Source: Pedosphaera parvula Ellin514 | Lineage (GTDB): Bacteria > Verrucomicrobiota > Verrucomicrobiia > Limisphaerales > Pedosphaeraceae | Direction: 5' to 3' | NCBI RefSeq assembly: GCF_000172555.1 | Contig: NZ_ABOX02000024.1 | Location: forward strand, 35,021-99,020 | Length of the DNA: 64,000 bases | Program-made: the position numbers and the translations under genes | The notes under the pieces: generated by a model | Told to the model about the DNA's origin: nothing | The model's input: only the letters and a program-made list of their open reading frames with translations | Database searches by the model: none | Part shown: one piece after another, positions 1 to 9,192 of the stretch | Layout of the letters: each line of letters opens with the position of its first letter | Position numbering within the stretch: the first letter of the stretch is position 1

Positions 1-1
1 C

Positions 2-1489
2 AGTCTGCTGAATTATTCCCATTGGCATATTGTGAGCCCGGAATCGAGCCTGGCTCAACTGAATGGCTGTGACGGATACATCGCGCAGGTTTGGACTGGA
101 ACATCGCGCACGCCAAACGTTTATCGTGGGCAACTGCGCGAGCGCACTTTTGAAACAGCCTTTCTGGAATATGGCGCGATGCAAAACCTGGTGCGATCCA
201 CTGGCCGGACAGTCTGGTATTTAAATGATCCGATCGAGGATAATCCGAATCACGATTGGGAGGATTATCGCACGAACTGGGAATCGACTTTGGTGGCCTC
301 GCTCCTCCAGCCGGATGTCTGGCGTTATGAAGTAGCGCCATGGCCGGAGCGGATATTTGGCCGGAAGTATCCCAAGAAAGACGGACATGGTGAGCGCGAG
401 GCAATTCCGCCTACTTACGCGACAGAATTGCAGACGGTGATGAGCTCGCTGAATGACATAAACCAATCCAAAGTGAAGTGGGATTGCGGCAGCCAGGGGA
501 TTGGATTTGTGGTGAGTGACTCACTAATGTTCGAACGCGGTGAACCGGTAATCAGCGACGAGCATATGAGCCATATCTACGGCATGGCACTCCCGTTTGT
601 GAAGCGCGGCATGCCGATTACGCCAGTCCAATTGGAGAATGTGAACATCGCTCACTATCTCGACGGCTTTAAGGTTTTGTTGCTGACTTATCAAGGTATG
701 AAGCCGCTGACGCCGGAGGTGCATGCGGGCCTCGCCAAGTGGGTGAAACAAGGCGGCGTGCTGGTGGTTTGCGATGATGACAAGGATCCTTACAATCAAA
801 TTCGTGAATGGTGGAACCAGAACGGTTTGAAATATTCCACTCCGCGGGAACATCTTTTTGAACAGTTGGGATGGAAAGACCAAGGCGCGGCCAGGGACGA
901 GGCTCAATCTGTGAAATGCGGTCGCGGGAAGGTTATCTGGCTGCGGGAGAGCCCGGTGCGATTTGCCGAAAGCAAAGACCGGGAGAATCAGTTGGTTGGA
1001 ATTGTTCAGGATGCCAGCAAGGGTGCTGGTGTAAAATGGCAGGAGAGCAATTATCTTTTGTTGCGCCGCGGTCCCTATTTGATTGCTGCAGGGATGGGGG
1101 AAAGCGACGACAACAAGGAGAAGGTTTTGCAGGGAAAACTGGTGAACCTGTTTGATCCTGAATTGAAGGTCCAGGACAGCATCACGGTAAAGCCAGGTTC
1201 ACGATATTTCCTACTCGACCTGGATGCTGTATCCGGCGGGAAAACTCGAGTGCTGGCATCAGCATGCAAAGCTCTCCCCTACAAGCAGGATGGCAAATCG
1301 CTTTCCTTGACCGTGGAGGGCGTGGCGAACACGCTTGCGATTGTTTTGTTGCATGCAGGCAAATCGCCGCAGACTGTCACGCTTGATGGAAAGGCCGTAA
1401 ACGATTTCAAATTTGATACAAAGCAAAAGCTGCTCTGGGTGCGGTTTGAGAACGAATCGGTTCCCAGGAAGCTTGAGATTCAATTTTAA
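2..1489 (+). CDS. Putative glycan-active protein with amidotransferase-like domain (3' part)
   Basis: The reading frame is open to the window edge, so the 5' end lies outside; an internal GTG at 32 is not a convincing start. Around nt 640-830 a segment reads as an alpha/beta amidotransferase-like fold (a hydrophobic strand ending LLLTYQG, then LTPEVHAGLAKWVKQGGVLV). This layout is seen in the trimerisation domains of GH42-type beta-galactosidases and in ThuA-like proteins. The C-terminal ~130 residues look like beta-sandwich modules. The upstream part is rich in W, Y and N, as in sugar-binding enzymes. No catalytic residues can be assigned. It is followed by the DUF1080 gene in the same direction after 85 bp, so a shared role in glycan breakdown is plausible but inferred. 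Confidence 0.7.
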   Translation, partial: SLLNYSHWHIVSPESSLAQLNGCDGYIAQVWTGTSRTPNVYRGQLRERTFETAFLEYGAMQNLVRSTGRTVWYLNDPIEDNPNHDWEDYRTNWESTLVASLLQPDVWRYEVAPWPERIFGRKYPKKDGHGEREAIPPTYATELQTVMSSLNDINQSKVKWDCGSQGIGFVVSDSLMFERGEPVISDEHMSHIYGMALPFVKRGMPITPVQLENVNIAHYLDGFKVLLLTYQGMKPLTPEVHAGLAKWVKQGGVLVVCDDDKDPYNQIREWWNQNGLKYSTPREHLFEQLGWKDQGAARDEAQSVKCGRGKVIWLRESPVRFAESKDRENQLVGIVQDASKGAGVKWQESNYLLLRRGPYLIAAGMGESDDNKEKVLQGKLVNLFDPELKVQDSITVKPGSRYFLLDLDAVSGGKTRVLASACKALPYKQDGKSLSLTVEGVANTLAIVLLHAGKSPQTVTLDGKAVNDFKFDTKQKLLWVRFENESVPRKLEIQF

Positions 1490-1574
1490 GCGCGCAACCG
1501 ATTCATCCCTGCTTGTCGGCGTTGGGGCGGGTTGATACGCTTCAACGCATAAGCCCGTGGCTGAATGCTAATTT

Positions 1575-2648
1575 ATGAAACAGAACAAATCTTCATTGCT
1601 TGCGAAAATAAGTTTCGGTGCAGTGGCAATAGGTGCGTTGAAACTGAGTTCGACCTGCGTTGCCCTCCCTGATCCCAACTGGGTGGACCATGATCGTGAC
1701 CGGCCGTTGCCACCAGTGGTGACGCCGGCGGTTCCGAGCACTGAAGAAAAGGTTGGCAAGGCCCCCAGCGATGCAGTGGTGCTGTTCGATGGCAAGGACA
1801 ACTCCCAATGGGTCGCGATGGATGGCAGCCCGACGAAGTGGATCGTCAAAGATGGGTATATGGAATGCGTGAAGGGAAGCGGATACGTTCGAACGCTTCA
1901 GAATTTTGGTGACTGCCAATTGCACGTCGAATGGGCCACACCAACGCCTCCACATGGGGAAGGTCAGGGCCGTGGCAACAGCGGTGTGTTCCTTGGATTG
2001 GATCGCTATGAAACGCAGGTGTTGGACTCTTATCAGAGCAAAACGTATGCGGACGGGTCGGCAGGTTCCATCTATGGACAATATCCACCGTTGGTGAACG
2101 CCAGCCTGCCTCCCGGGAAATGGCAGACCTACGACATTATTTATACCGCGCCTCGATTTGATGCGAGCGGCAAGCTGCTTTCCCCGACACGCGAAACGGT
2201 GTTTCACAATGGAGTGCTCATTCAAAACAACGTGGAGCTGGTTGGCCCCACGGGATGGCTGGATCGAACGCCCTATGTTCCGCATCCCGAGAAGCAGCCC
2301 ATTTCGCTGCAGGATCATGGCAACCCGGTGCGCTACCGCAATATCTGGGTGCGTGAATTGGGCAAGCCAGGCAAGAATGAGTTTACCTTGCCGGAGTCAT
2401 TGTTGGATGGCTACACCGGCACTTATGATCGTGGCGGGGGCGACAAAATTGAGATCACGAAAGATAATCGTCAGTTGATTGCAAAACTGGCCGGCACGCG
2501 ATTCGTGATGTTCGCAGAGTCGCCCACCAAATTTTTTGCCAAGAGCACCGATGTGCAGATTGAATTCAAGCCGGATGCCCAGGGCAAGGCGCAAGAATTG
2601 ATCTGGTCAGTCGGAGAAGGAGCCAACGAGGCGAAGAGAATCAAGTAA
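1575..2648 (+). CDS. DUF1080 (3-keto-disaccharide hydrolase-type) secreted protein
   Basis: A 357-residue protein with an N-terminal export signal (residues 1-30, hydrophobic AKISFGAVAIGAL). Residues ~65-265 carry the DUF1080 hallmarks: VVLFDGKD..QW, the GNSGVFL motif, YETQVLDSY and a terminal beta-strand reading YRNIWVREL. DUF1080 is a concanavalin-like jelly roll, and members have been described as 3-keto-glycoside hydrolases; it is very abundant in Verrucomicrobia and Planctomycetes. The last ~85 residues (LLDGYTGTYD...) form a small separate beta domain like those appended to some serine hydrolases. The ATG start fits the signal peptide. Likely periplasmic or outer-surface. The family is clear; the substrate is unknown. 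Confidence 0.88.
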   Translation: MKQNKSSLLAKISFGAVAIGALKLSSTCVALPDPNWVDHDRDRPLPPVVTPAVPSTEEKVGKAPSDAVVLFDGKDNSQWVAMDGSPTKWIVKDGYMECVKGSGYVRTLQNFGDCQLHVEWATPTPPHGEGQGRGNSGVFLGLDRYETQVLDSYQSKTYADGSAGSIYGQYPPLVNASLPPGKWQTYDIIYTAPRFDASGKLLSPTRETVFHNGVLIQNNVELVGPTGWLDRTPYVPHPEKQPISLQDHGNPVRYRNIWVRELGKPGKNEFTLPESLLDGYTGTYDRGGGDKIEITKDNRQLIAKLAGTRFVMFAESPTKFFAKSTDVQIEFKPDAQGKAQELIWSVGEGANEAKRIK

Positions 2649-2716
2649 ACGAAAAGAGTTTTCTAAGAGCAGAGTGGAAATAGATATCCCTGACCCATTA
2701 CCATAAAAGGCAAAAG

Positions 2717-2744
2717 GCAGAGCCAGGTGTGAGCCAGGCTCTGC
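2717..2744. terminator. Hairpin terminator between the DUF1080 gene and fusA
   Basis: GCAGAGCC (2717-2724) pairs with GGCTCTGC (2737-2744) across a 12-nt loop. On the minus strand the stem is followed by CTTTTGCCTTTTATGG, on the plus strand by TTGTTTATTT. It sits 15 bp past the fusA stop, so it most likely ends fusA and may also serve the converging DUF1080 gene. Confidence 0.7.
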
Positions 2745-2759
2745 TTGTTTATTTGTCAG

Positions 2760-4925
2760 TTACGCGGCTTCCTTAAGCAGCGCGTTCGCCACCGAGTTGG
2801 GCACTTGCGCGAAGTGTGATGGGGTCATGCTGTAAGCAGCACGGCCACGGCTCAGGCTGCGAATGGCATTGGCATAGCCCCACAATTCACTGAGCGGCAC
2901 TTCGGCATTCACAACAGCACCAGTGACACGGCTCTCCATGCCGAGCACTTTGCTGCGACGACGGTTCAGGTCAGCCAGCAAGTCGCCCTGATAATCAGCT
3001 GGCGTGCTGAGTTCAACCTTCATCACCGGCTCCAACAGCACTGGACCGGCACGTCGTAGAGCGATGCGCAAGGCATCGGCAGCTGCGAGCCGGAAGGCCA
3101 GGTCGTTCGAGTCCTTCACGTGCGCAGCGCCATCCAGGACGCTGACATGGGCATCCACGAGCTGATAGCCCAACACACCGTTGCGCGTGGCATCTTCAAT
3201 GCCTTTGCGGACGGACGAGTGGAACTGGCTCGGGATGTTTCCACCCGTAACCCGGTTCTCAATCGTCACGCCATTGCCGCGCGGAGCCGGTTTCACCGAC
3301 AAGATGACGCGGGCATACATGCCAACCCCACCATTTTGCTTTTTAAGCAGATGATCTGCTTCGGCTTCCACTGTGATAGTCTCGCGGTAGGCAATCTCCG
3401 GAGCGCCGACCACGGTTTCCACACGCAATTCGGTTCGCAGCCGCTCACGCACGACGTCCAGATGCAGTTCACCCATGCCGGCGATCAACGTTTGCCCGGT
3501 TTCCGGATGCGTAGACACACGGAAAGTCGGATCGTCTTCGCTGAGCATCTGGAGATGCCCGGCGAGGCGTTGCAGGTCGGTTGAACGCGCCGGTTCGATG
3601 GCCATGCTGACGACCGGTTCAGGAAACACAGGCGGCTCCATCAGCAATGGCCGTTCTGCGCTGCACAACGTGTCACCCGTGGCAAGGCCCCGCAGTCCCG
3701 CGACCGCGACGATTTCGCCAGCAAAGGCAACGGCGATTTCTTCACGCCGGTCTGCATGCACGCGCACCAGTCGGCCAATGCGGTCTTCCCTGTGAGTGCG
3801 CGGGTTGAGCACACGATCGCCTTTGCGCAGAGTACCCGAGTACAGGCGCACCATGACGAGCCGACCCGTGGTGGGATCGGTCACGATCTTAAACGCCAAA
3901 GCAGCGAGCTGAGCAGCATCCTCAGCTGACACCATCACCGGTTCTTCTCCATCCAGTGCATGCGTTTCCACTGCGGGGAGGTCTGCCGGACTGGGCAGAA
4001 AATCCACGATGGCATCAAGCAACGGTTGGATGCCGACGAATTTGTACGCGCTGCCGCCAATCACCGGCACGAACCGGTTGGCAATGGTCGCGCGACGCAC
4101 GGCGGCTTTCAACAACGTGGGCGGCACCGGTTTGTTTTCCAGCCAAAACGCGGCGACTTCGTCATCGCATTCCGCAATGCGGGAGACGAGTTCAGCGCGT
4201 TGACCGGCCACCAAGGCGAGAGCTTCAGGCGGCACGTCCTCGACAGTATAGCCACCCGCACGCCCTTCACGGAACAGGACAGCGACTTCGTTGATGATGT
4301 CCAATTGTCCGACGAGTTGATCTTCACTGCCGAGTGGCCAGAGCACAGGCCATGCGTTGGCGCCGAGCTTTTGATTCAGTTCGGCGACCACATGGGCAAA
4401 ATCCGCTCCGACGCGATCCATCTTGTTAATGAACGCAATGCGCGGGACGCGGTATTTGTCAGCCTGACGCCAGACGGTTTCGCTTTGGGGTTGAACACCC
4501 TCAACGCCGCTGAACACCGTGACGGCACCATCGAGCACGCGCAGGGAACGTTCGACTTCAGCCGTGAAATCGACGTGGCCGGGAGTATCGATGATGTTGA
4601 GTCGATGCGCCTGACCCGCAGCAAGCTTAGTGATGCCAAGGGCGGATTCATCGCGTGGCGTCCAGGTGCACGAGACCGCGGCGGCAAAGATGGTGATACC
4701 TTTGCTTTGCTCAATGGGGTTAAAGTCCGTGGTCGTGGTGCCATCATGGACTTCCCCGGCACGATGAATAGCGCCAGTATAGAGCAACACGCGTTCTGTG
4801 AGCGTGGTCTTGCCGGCGTCGATGTGCGCCGCGATGCCGATGTTGCGGAGACGCGTGATCGGAAACTCGCGATGGACGAGGTTTTGGTTGTTGTTCATGT
4901 GTACACGTGTGTTGTTGTTATTCAT
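2760..4925 (-). CDS. fusA: Translation elongation factor G (paralogue)
   Basis: A 721-residue translational GTPase that drives ribosomal translocation. G1 is AHIDAGKTT, G3 DTPGHVDFT, G4 NKMDR; domains II-V follow, ending in the EF-G C-terminal fold (ELWGYANAIRSLSRGRA). The usual ERGITI of switch I reads SKGITI, a visible deviation. Start at 4925: AGGAG lies 9 nt upstream, although a second ATG follows at codon 10 after an odd Asn-rich stretch (MNNNNTRVHMNNNQN). The gene stands alone rather than beside rpsL/rpsG or tuf, which suggests a second EF-G copy rather than the str-operon one. Its leader contains two related hairpins (separate entry). The family call is secure; the division of labour with another EF-G is unknown. 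Confidence 0.95.
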   Translation of the reverse strand: MNNNNTRVHMNNNQNLVHREFPITRLRNIGIAAHIDAGKTTLTERVLLYTGAIHRAGEVHDGTTTTDFNPIEQSKGITIFAAAVSCTWTPRDESALGITKLAAGQAHRLNIIDTPGHVDFTAEVERSLRVLDGAVTVFSGVEGVQPQSETVWRQADKYRVPRIAFINKMDRVGADFAHVVAELNQKLGANAWPVLWPLGSEDQLVGQLDIINEVAVLFREGRAGGYTVEDVPPEALALVAGQRAELVSRIAECDDEVAAFWLENKPVPPTLLKAAVRRATIANRFVPVIGGSAYKFVGIQPLLDAIVDFLPSPADLPAVETHALDGEEPVMVSAEDAAQLAALAFKIVTDPTTGRLVMVRLYSGTLRKGDRVLNPRTHREDRIGRLVRVHADRREEIAVAFAGEIVAVAGLRGLATGDTLCSAERPLLMEPPVFPEPVVSMAIEPARSTDLQRLAGHLQMLSEDDPTFRVSTHPETGQTLIAGMGELHLDVVRERLRTELRVETVVGAPEIAYRETITVEAEADHLLKKQNGGVGMYARVILSVKPAPRGNGVTIENRVTGGNIPSQFHSSVRKGIEDATRNGVLGYQLVDAHVSVLDGAAHVKDSNDLAFRLAAADALRIALRRAGPVLLEPVMKVELSTPADYQGDLLADLNRRRSKVLGMESRVTGAVVNAEVPLSELWGYANAIRSLSRGRAAYSMTPSHFAQVPNSVANALLKEAA

Positions 4926-4985
4926 ATGGTTTTACTCCTGTACAGTTTTCCCCTGTGATCCGGTCCGGGATGGATGGAAAACAAA

Positions 4986-5081
4986 AGCCCTGACGAGTTG
5001 CGTCAGGGCTGGGGAAAATTTAGTGTGAGAAACGTGGGTCGCTTACAGCAAAAAGTTCCCAGGCCCTGATGCGCTCAGGGC
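4986..5081 (-). promoter_or_regulatory. Two-hairpin leader upstream of fusA
   Basis: Read on the minus strand, a first hairpin (GCCCTGA-N5-TCAGGGC, 5081-5063) is followed ~52 nt later by a longer one (AGCCCTGACG-N5-CGTCAGGGCT, 5010-4986) that runs into TTTTGTTTT. The second looks like an intrinsic terminator lying ~60 bp before the fusA start. Because both stems share the GCCCTGA/TCAGGGC arms, the left arm of the first could pair with the right arm of the second, giving alternative folds. Either it is just tandem termination for the upstream secreted-protein gene, or an attenuator for fusA. Confidence 0.55.
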
Positions 5082-5204
5082 TGACTGAACTGTTTTGATG
5101 ATGCGAACCAACATTCTGATTAAGTTGTAAGCTGAAACAGGGTTAAAGTCAATTTCCCAGGTTTTATCGCCGTCAAGATTCCAAAGGTGAATCCAGCTGT
5201 GAGT

Positions 5205-7205
5205 CTACAAAGGGCGCGTGACGGTGAGAGTTGCTGTTTTACTGGGAGTGCTACCGTAAGCGTTGTTTATGAGCACGGAGTAAGCTCCTGAATCAGTGGG
5301 AATGGCATTGCTTTTGGTGTAGGAGCTGGTGGTGGCGCCGTTTATTGGGGTATTAGAAAATCGCCACTGGTACAAGAGCGGATGTGACCCGGAGGCGACC
5401 ACGACCAGGCTGGCGTTGCTCCCGGTCGGAAGCGTTTGACCTGGCGGTTGAATCAGGATGGTTGGCGCTGACACCGGGCCGGAAGTAGTGGCGCTGGCCT
5501 GATTGGAATCAAGCGAAACGCCTAAAGAATTTATGGTGCGAACTACATGGTAATAGGTTGTATTGGCGAGGAGATTGGTGTCCGTGTAAGAGGTGAGATT
5601 CCTGGGCAAGATGGCGACGTTGGTGTAAGGACCGCCTTTAATGAAGCTGCGGGCCACGACAATGCCGGCGTGATTGGTGGTGGCAATGTTCCAATTCAAC
5701 AGGATTTGAGAAGGGGAGAGAGCTTGAGCAGTCACGTTGGCAGGGGCGGTCGGGCCGGATCTGGCGGAGGCAAAGACCAATTTGAGTCCATCCGCGATGG
5801 CGACGGCATTCGATTCGGAAAAGTTATCCATGATGCGAATGTAAGCACCGCCTCTGGGGGCAAACGCGAATCGACCAAGGAGTGTCCAATTACCGGAGTT
5901 GGTTTGTTGATTGGCAAAAACGACAGTCTTTCCACTGGCGGAGTTGATCTCGAAAGGAACGCTGGCCGAAGCATCAGAGCGATAGACATGCCACTGGTAA
6001 ACATCGTAGTCGCCACTCGTGAGGATGTTGGGTGTGAACTGCACATATTGCGAGCCGCTGCCCCGGGTAATGGTCAGGTAGTTTGTGCCGAAGGAATTCG
6101 TGTCACTCCCGGTCGCGCCGAAGAAGTTGCCGTTGTAGAAAGTCCGCACAGGAGTCCAGGCACCAGTCACTGATGCATTGGGATCGTCGATGACGATGTT
6201 GTTTACAATATTGGAAAAGTCGCCGCTGGTGCTGGCCTTGATGTTGGCCCATTGTGCGGCGCCATGGAGGTCGGAACGAAAGAAATTTGCGCCCTTATAG
6301 CCACCGACAGTTTGAGGGTTGGGGTCGGCAGTGAGATAATCGATGAACTCCATGACATCCTTATCCGGATGCGGGCTATGGTGGAGAGAGCCATAAACAT
6401 CCTGGATGGGAACTATGGGTTTGATGGCATTGGTCCAATAGATGGTCTGGCCATTGATGACACTGCTGGAATCGAGAAGGGAGTTCTGCCAGTTATACCA
6501 GTTCACGTCTGTCCAATTGATCGCGGCGCTGACGGATTTGCGCAAGTTGGAGGAACTGAGGTGATAAATTTGAGGCATGACATTATCGCACCAGTAGCCG
6601 AATTCCTTGAAGGGAAAAGTATTGTGGAAACCGATGATGGGAAAGGGCGAGTGGGAGAGAAACTTGTTGGGCCAATGCGCGCGGACGGTGGAGCAGAGTT
6701 GCCAGGCTTTGGCCGGACCATTGGCGCCGATCCAGGGTTGATTACTTTGCCATTCGGCTTCGGCATCGAAAACAAAACCGTCGGCGCCCTGGTTGAAAAC
6801 ATAATCGGCAATGGCAATTTCACCGACGATATTGGAGCCGTAGGAACGGTTGTAGCCAAAGATCAGCATTCCTTCCTGATGGGCGATGTTGCAAAGGCTT
6901 CTGTTGAATTGGGGGAAGTCGTAGCCGCCGTTGAACAGCTGGTCGTTGCTGGCGGCTTTGACGATGATGTAACGGATGCCCTGGCTTTTGAAATACTTCA
7001 TGAGGCTGACCTCATTGGTAACGGCTGAAACGCTGCCACCGAGCATGTTCGTGTTGGAGCTCATGTAATAAATCCACTCGCCCTTGCCGAGGTTGGCCGG
7101 ATCAATGCCGCCGTCACGAATCACTGCGAAGGCAAGTTGATGCAGGCAAAGGATGGCCAGCGTGAGAATGGTTGCGAGGAAGGAGGATCTGTTCCAGTTG
7201 GTCAT
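5205..7205 (-). CDS. Secreted multidomain protein: glycosidase-like, golvesin-like, Fn3 and Ig
   Basis: About 666 residues from the ATG at 7205, chosen because MTNWNRSS is followed at once by a signal peptide (ILTLAILCLHQLAFA); an upstream in-frame start at 7316 would add 37 residues before it. Residues ~30-330 form a TIM-barrel-like region (YIIVKAASND..., ADGFVFDAEAEWQ, CDNVMPQIYH) reminiscent of family-25-type or putative glycoside hydrolases. Residues ~350-480 match a golvesin/xanthan-lyase C-terminal type module (GDYDVYQWHV, IRIMDNFSESNAVAIADGLKLV). A fibronectin III domain (~485-575) and an Ig-like domain with YQWRFSN (~577-666) follow. Probably exported to the cell surface or medium for polysaccharide or wall turnover. 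The catalytic assignment is tentative. Confidence 0.82.
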   Translation of the reverse strand: MTNWNRSSFLATILTLAILCLHQLAFAVIRDGGIDPANLGKGEWIYYMSSNTNMLGGSVSAVTNEVSLMKYFKSQGIRYIIVKAASNDQLFNGGYDFPQFNRSLCNIAHQEGMLIFGYNRSYGSNIVGEIAIADYVFNQGADGFVFDAEAEWQSNQPWIGANGPAKAWQLCSTVRAHWPNKFLSHSPFPIIGFHNTFPFKEFGYWCDNVMPQIYHLSSSNLRKSVSAAINWTDVNWYNWQNSLLDSSSVINGQTIYWTNAIKPIVPIQDVYGSLHHSPHPDKDVMEFIDYLTADPNPQTVGGYKGANFFRSDLHGAAQWANIKASTSGDFSNIVNNIVIDDPNASVTGAWTPVRTFYNGNFFGATGSDTNSFGTNYLTITRGSGSQYVQFTPNILTSGDYDVYQWHVYRSDASASVPFEINSASGKTVVFANQQTNSGNWTLLGRFAFAPRGGAYIRIMDNFSESNAVAIADGLKLVFASARSGPTAPANVTAQALSPSQILLNWNIATTNHAGIVVARSFIKGGPYTNVAILPRNLTSYTDTNLLANTTYYHVVRTINSLGVSLDSNQASATTSGPVSAPTILIQPPGQTLPTGSNASLVVVASGSHPLLYQWRFSNTPINGATTSSYTKSNAIPTDSGAYSVLINNAYGSTPSKTATLTVTRPL

Positions 7206-7511
7206 AAAAAGCGTCAGGCAATAACTCCTAAAGCGCTGGCAAGGCGCGACTCCCATGGCGGAACGCTCCACAGACAACCACTGCCGCCAGAGGTCTGAGT
7301 GGACGCAACCTCCCACGGCATAATTTTAATGAGGTGCACGGACGTTCTACGAGCCATACCTTGGAGAATGTCGAGGAACAATCCATTTGTCTATTACCAA
7401 AACATGTAGCGAAACGGGCCGTTTTGGACAGAGGGTTTGGATCGGCGCCAGTCAGGTGGGATGAGTTTCGTGATGTAAAACGACTTTAAAGAAATCAAGA
7501 GTCCGTTTAGC

Positions 7512-9122
7512 ATGGTGGACAAGATGGTGTTGCTCCCGATAGTTGATCGCGAATTGCGCGTGGCGGCGCGGAGGCCGGGCACGTACTGGATGCGGTGTGT
7601 GGCCGCAACCGTGGTGTTGGTGGTGTTCCTGGTGGTGTTGGCGAATGGGAATGTGGCCTTGCGGCAAATGGGACCTCAATTATTGAATGCCATGGGAGTG
7701 CTGGCATTGGGATTCAGCATGTTGGCCGGGGTGTTTTTAACAGCAGATTGCCTGGCGGAGGAGAAGCGTGATGGGACGATGGGGTTGCTGTTTCTTACCG
7801 ATCTCAAAGGATACGATGTGGTTTTGGGGAAGTTGGTTGCGAGTTCATTGCATTCCTTCTTCGGCTTGCTGGCAGTTTTTCCGATTCTGGGCTTGTCATT
7901 ATTGATGGGAGGAGTGACGGGTGGTGAGTTTGCGCGATTGCTGCTGGTGTTTGGGGTGACATTGTTTTTCTCATTGAATGTTGGGATGTTCGTTTCGGCC
8001 ATCTGCCGGGAAGCGCGGCAGGCATTCCTGGCTACCTTGCTGATTATTCTGACGCTATCCGGTGTGCTACCGACCCTTTACTGGCTGGTCACGCTGCTCG
8101 GGGTCGGAGCTGCCTTCGATCCTCCATTCTGGCCCAGTGCTCCGGTGGCGTATCACAGAGCGTTCGATTCCAGCTATCAGTTGATCAGCGGCCCCCAGCG
8201 ATATTGGATGGCAGTGGGCACCATAGCTGCGATGGGAGTTGCCTGTATGATAGTGGCGAGTTTGTTATTGCCTCGAACCTGGCAGCAGGAGAAGACGCCA
8301 AGGGCAATGAAGAATGCCAGCGATGGAACCTTATCCGGGCTCCCAAGGAAACCGGGCGAGCCGATTGTCCTCGGCAATCCGATGTTCTGGCTGGGTGTGC
8401 GTGATCCCAAGGTGCGACGGCAGGCACTGAGAGTGCTGGTATTCATGGTGCCGGTAGCACTTTTCTTTTGGGTGGCTGCGATAGGTTCCAGCCATTTCCG
8501 CGAAGCATTTACTGCCTGCATTTTTACAGCCTATGCGACGCATGTGGTTCTCAAGTTTCTTATTGCGACGGAAGCAAGCCGGCGAATGAATGAGGACCGG
8601 CGTAGCGGGGCCCTGGAGTTGCTGTTGGTAACAAAGATGGAGGTGGCGGAGATATTAAAGGGCCAAAGGCAGGCGCTGTGGCAAGTCTTCCGGCCGGCGT
8701 TGCTGGTGCTGGCGGTGGGGAACGTGGGGCTGATTTTGACCACGCTCACCTTTTCGAGGCACCTCCAGATGCGAACGGACGAGTTAAAGATTTTTTTCGT
8801 AATGTTTGCCGGCGGTTTGGTCGTGTTGTTCCTGGATTTCTTCGCCATAAGCACGGTGGGAATGTGGAGAGGGTTGAATGCAAGGAAGCATCATCAAGCT
8901 GTGCTGGGGACTATTGGACAGATTTTACTGACGCCCTGGCTCATGATTTTCTTCATGGTTTTTATACAGCAGGGATTCAGGACGGCCGGTGGAGTGGTGA
9001 TCGCGGTGCTGGTCTGGCTGTCTGTGGGGGCGGTGGTGGGTGTGTTCAGCGCCGTGGGCGCAAGGAACAAATTGGAGCAGCATCTGCGATCCGTGGCAGC
9101 GGGCGAGACAGGAAAAACCTAG
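7512..9122 (+). CDS. ABC-2 type transporter permease-like membrane protein
   Basis: A 536-residue polytopic protein. The start of each half has the ABC-2/NatB-like pattern: N-terminal VDRELRVAARRPGTYW before a membrane segment, then the cytoplasmic hallmark EEKRDGTMGLLFLTDLKGYDVVLGKL. In the second half the equivalent reads NEDRRSGALELLLVTKMEVAEILKGQ. About 10-12 hydrophobic helices can be seen in two repeats, as if two permease modules were fused. No ATPase gene is adjacent, so its nucleotide-binding partner must be encoded elsewhere. Start codon: ATG at 7512 without a strong Shine-Dalgarno; another Met occurs at codon 5. Substrate unknown. Confidence 0.85.
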   Translation: MVDKMVLLPIVDRELRVAARRPGTYWMRCVAATVVLVVFLVVLANGNVALRQMGPQLLNAMGVLALGFSMLAGVFLTADCLAEEKRDGTMGLLFLTDLKGYDVVLGKLVASSLHSFFGLLAVFPILGLSLLMGGVTGGEFARLLLVFGVTLFFSLNVGMFVSAICREARQAFLATLLIILTLSGVLPTLYWLVTLLGVGAAFDPPFWPSAPVAYHRAFDSSYQLISGPQRYWMAVGTIAAMGVACMIVASLLLPRTWQQEKTPRAMKNASDGTLSGLPRKPGEPIVLGNPMFWLGVRDPKVRRQALRVLVFMVPVALFFWVAAIGSSHFREAFTACIFTAYATHVVLKFLIATEASRRMNEDRRSGALELLLVTKMEVAEILKGQRQALWQVFRPALLVLAVGNVGLILTTLTFSRHLQMRTDELKIFFVMFAGGLVVLFLDFFAISTVGMWRGLNARKHHQAVLGTIGQILLTPWLMIFFMVFIQQGFRTAGGVVIAVLVWLSVGAVVGVFSAVGARNKLEQHLRSVAAGETGKT

Positions 9123-9192
9123 TGATGTTGAATGATCGAGGCAATGAACACAGTCGAGCGATGGATTTGCAGAGGTGAAACTTCCCAGTGAA

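Noticed and set aside
3960..4958. 332-codon plus-strand open frame opposite fusA
   Set aside because: Antisense shadow of a highly conserved EF-G gene.
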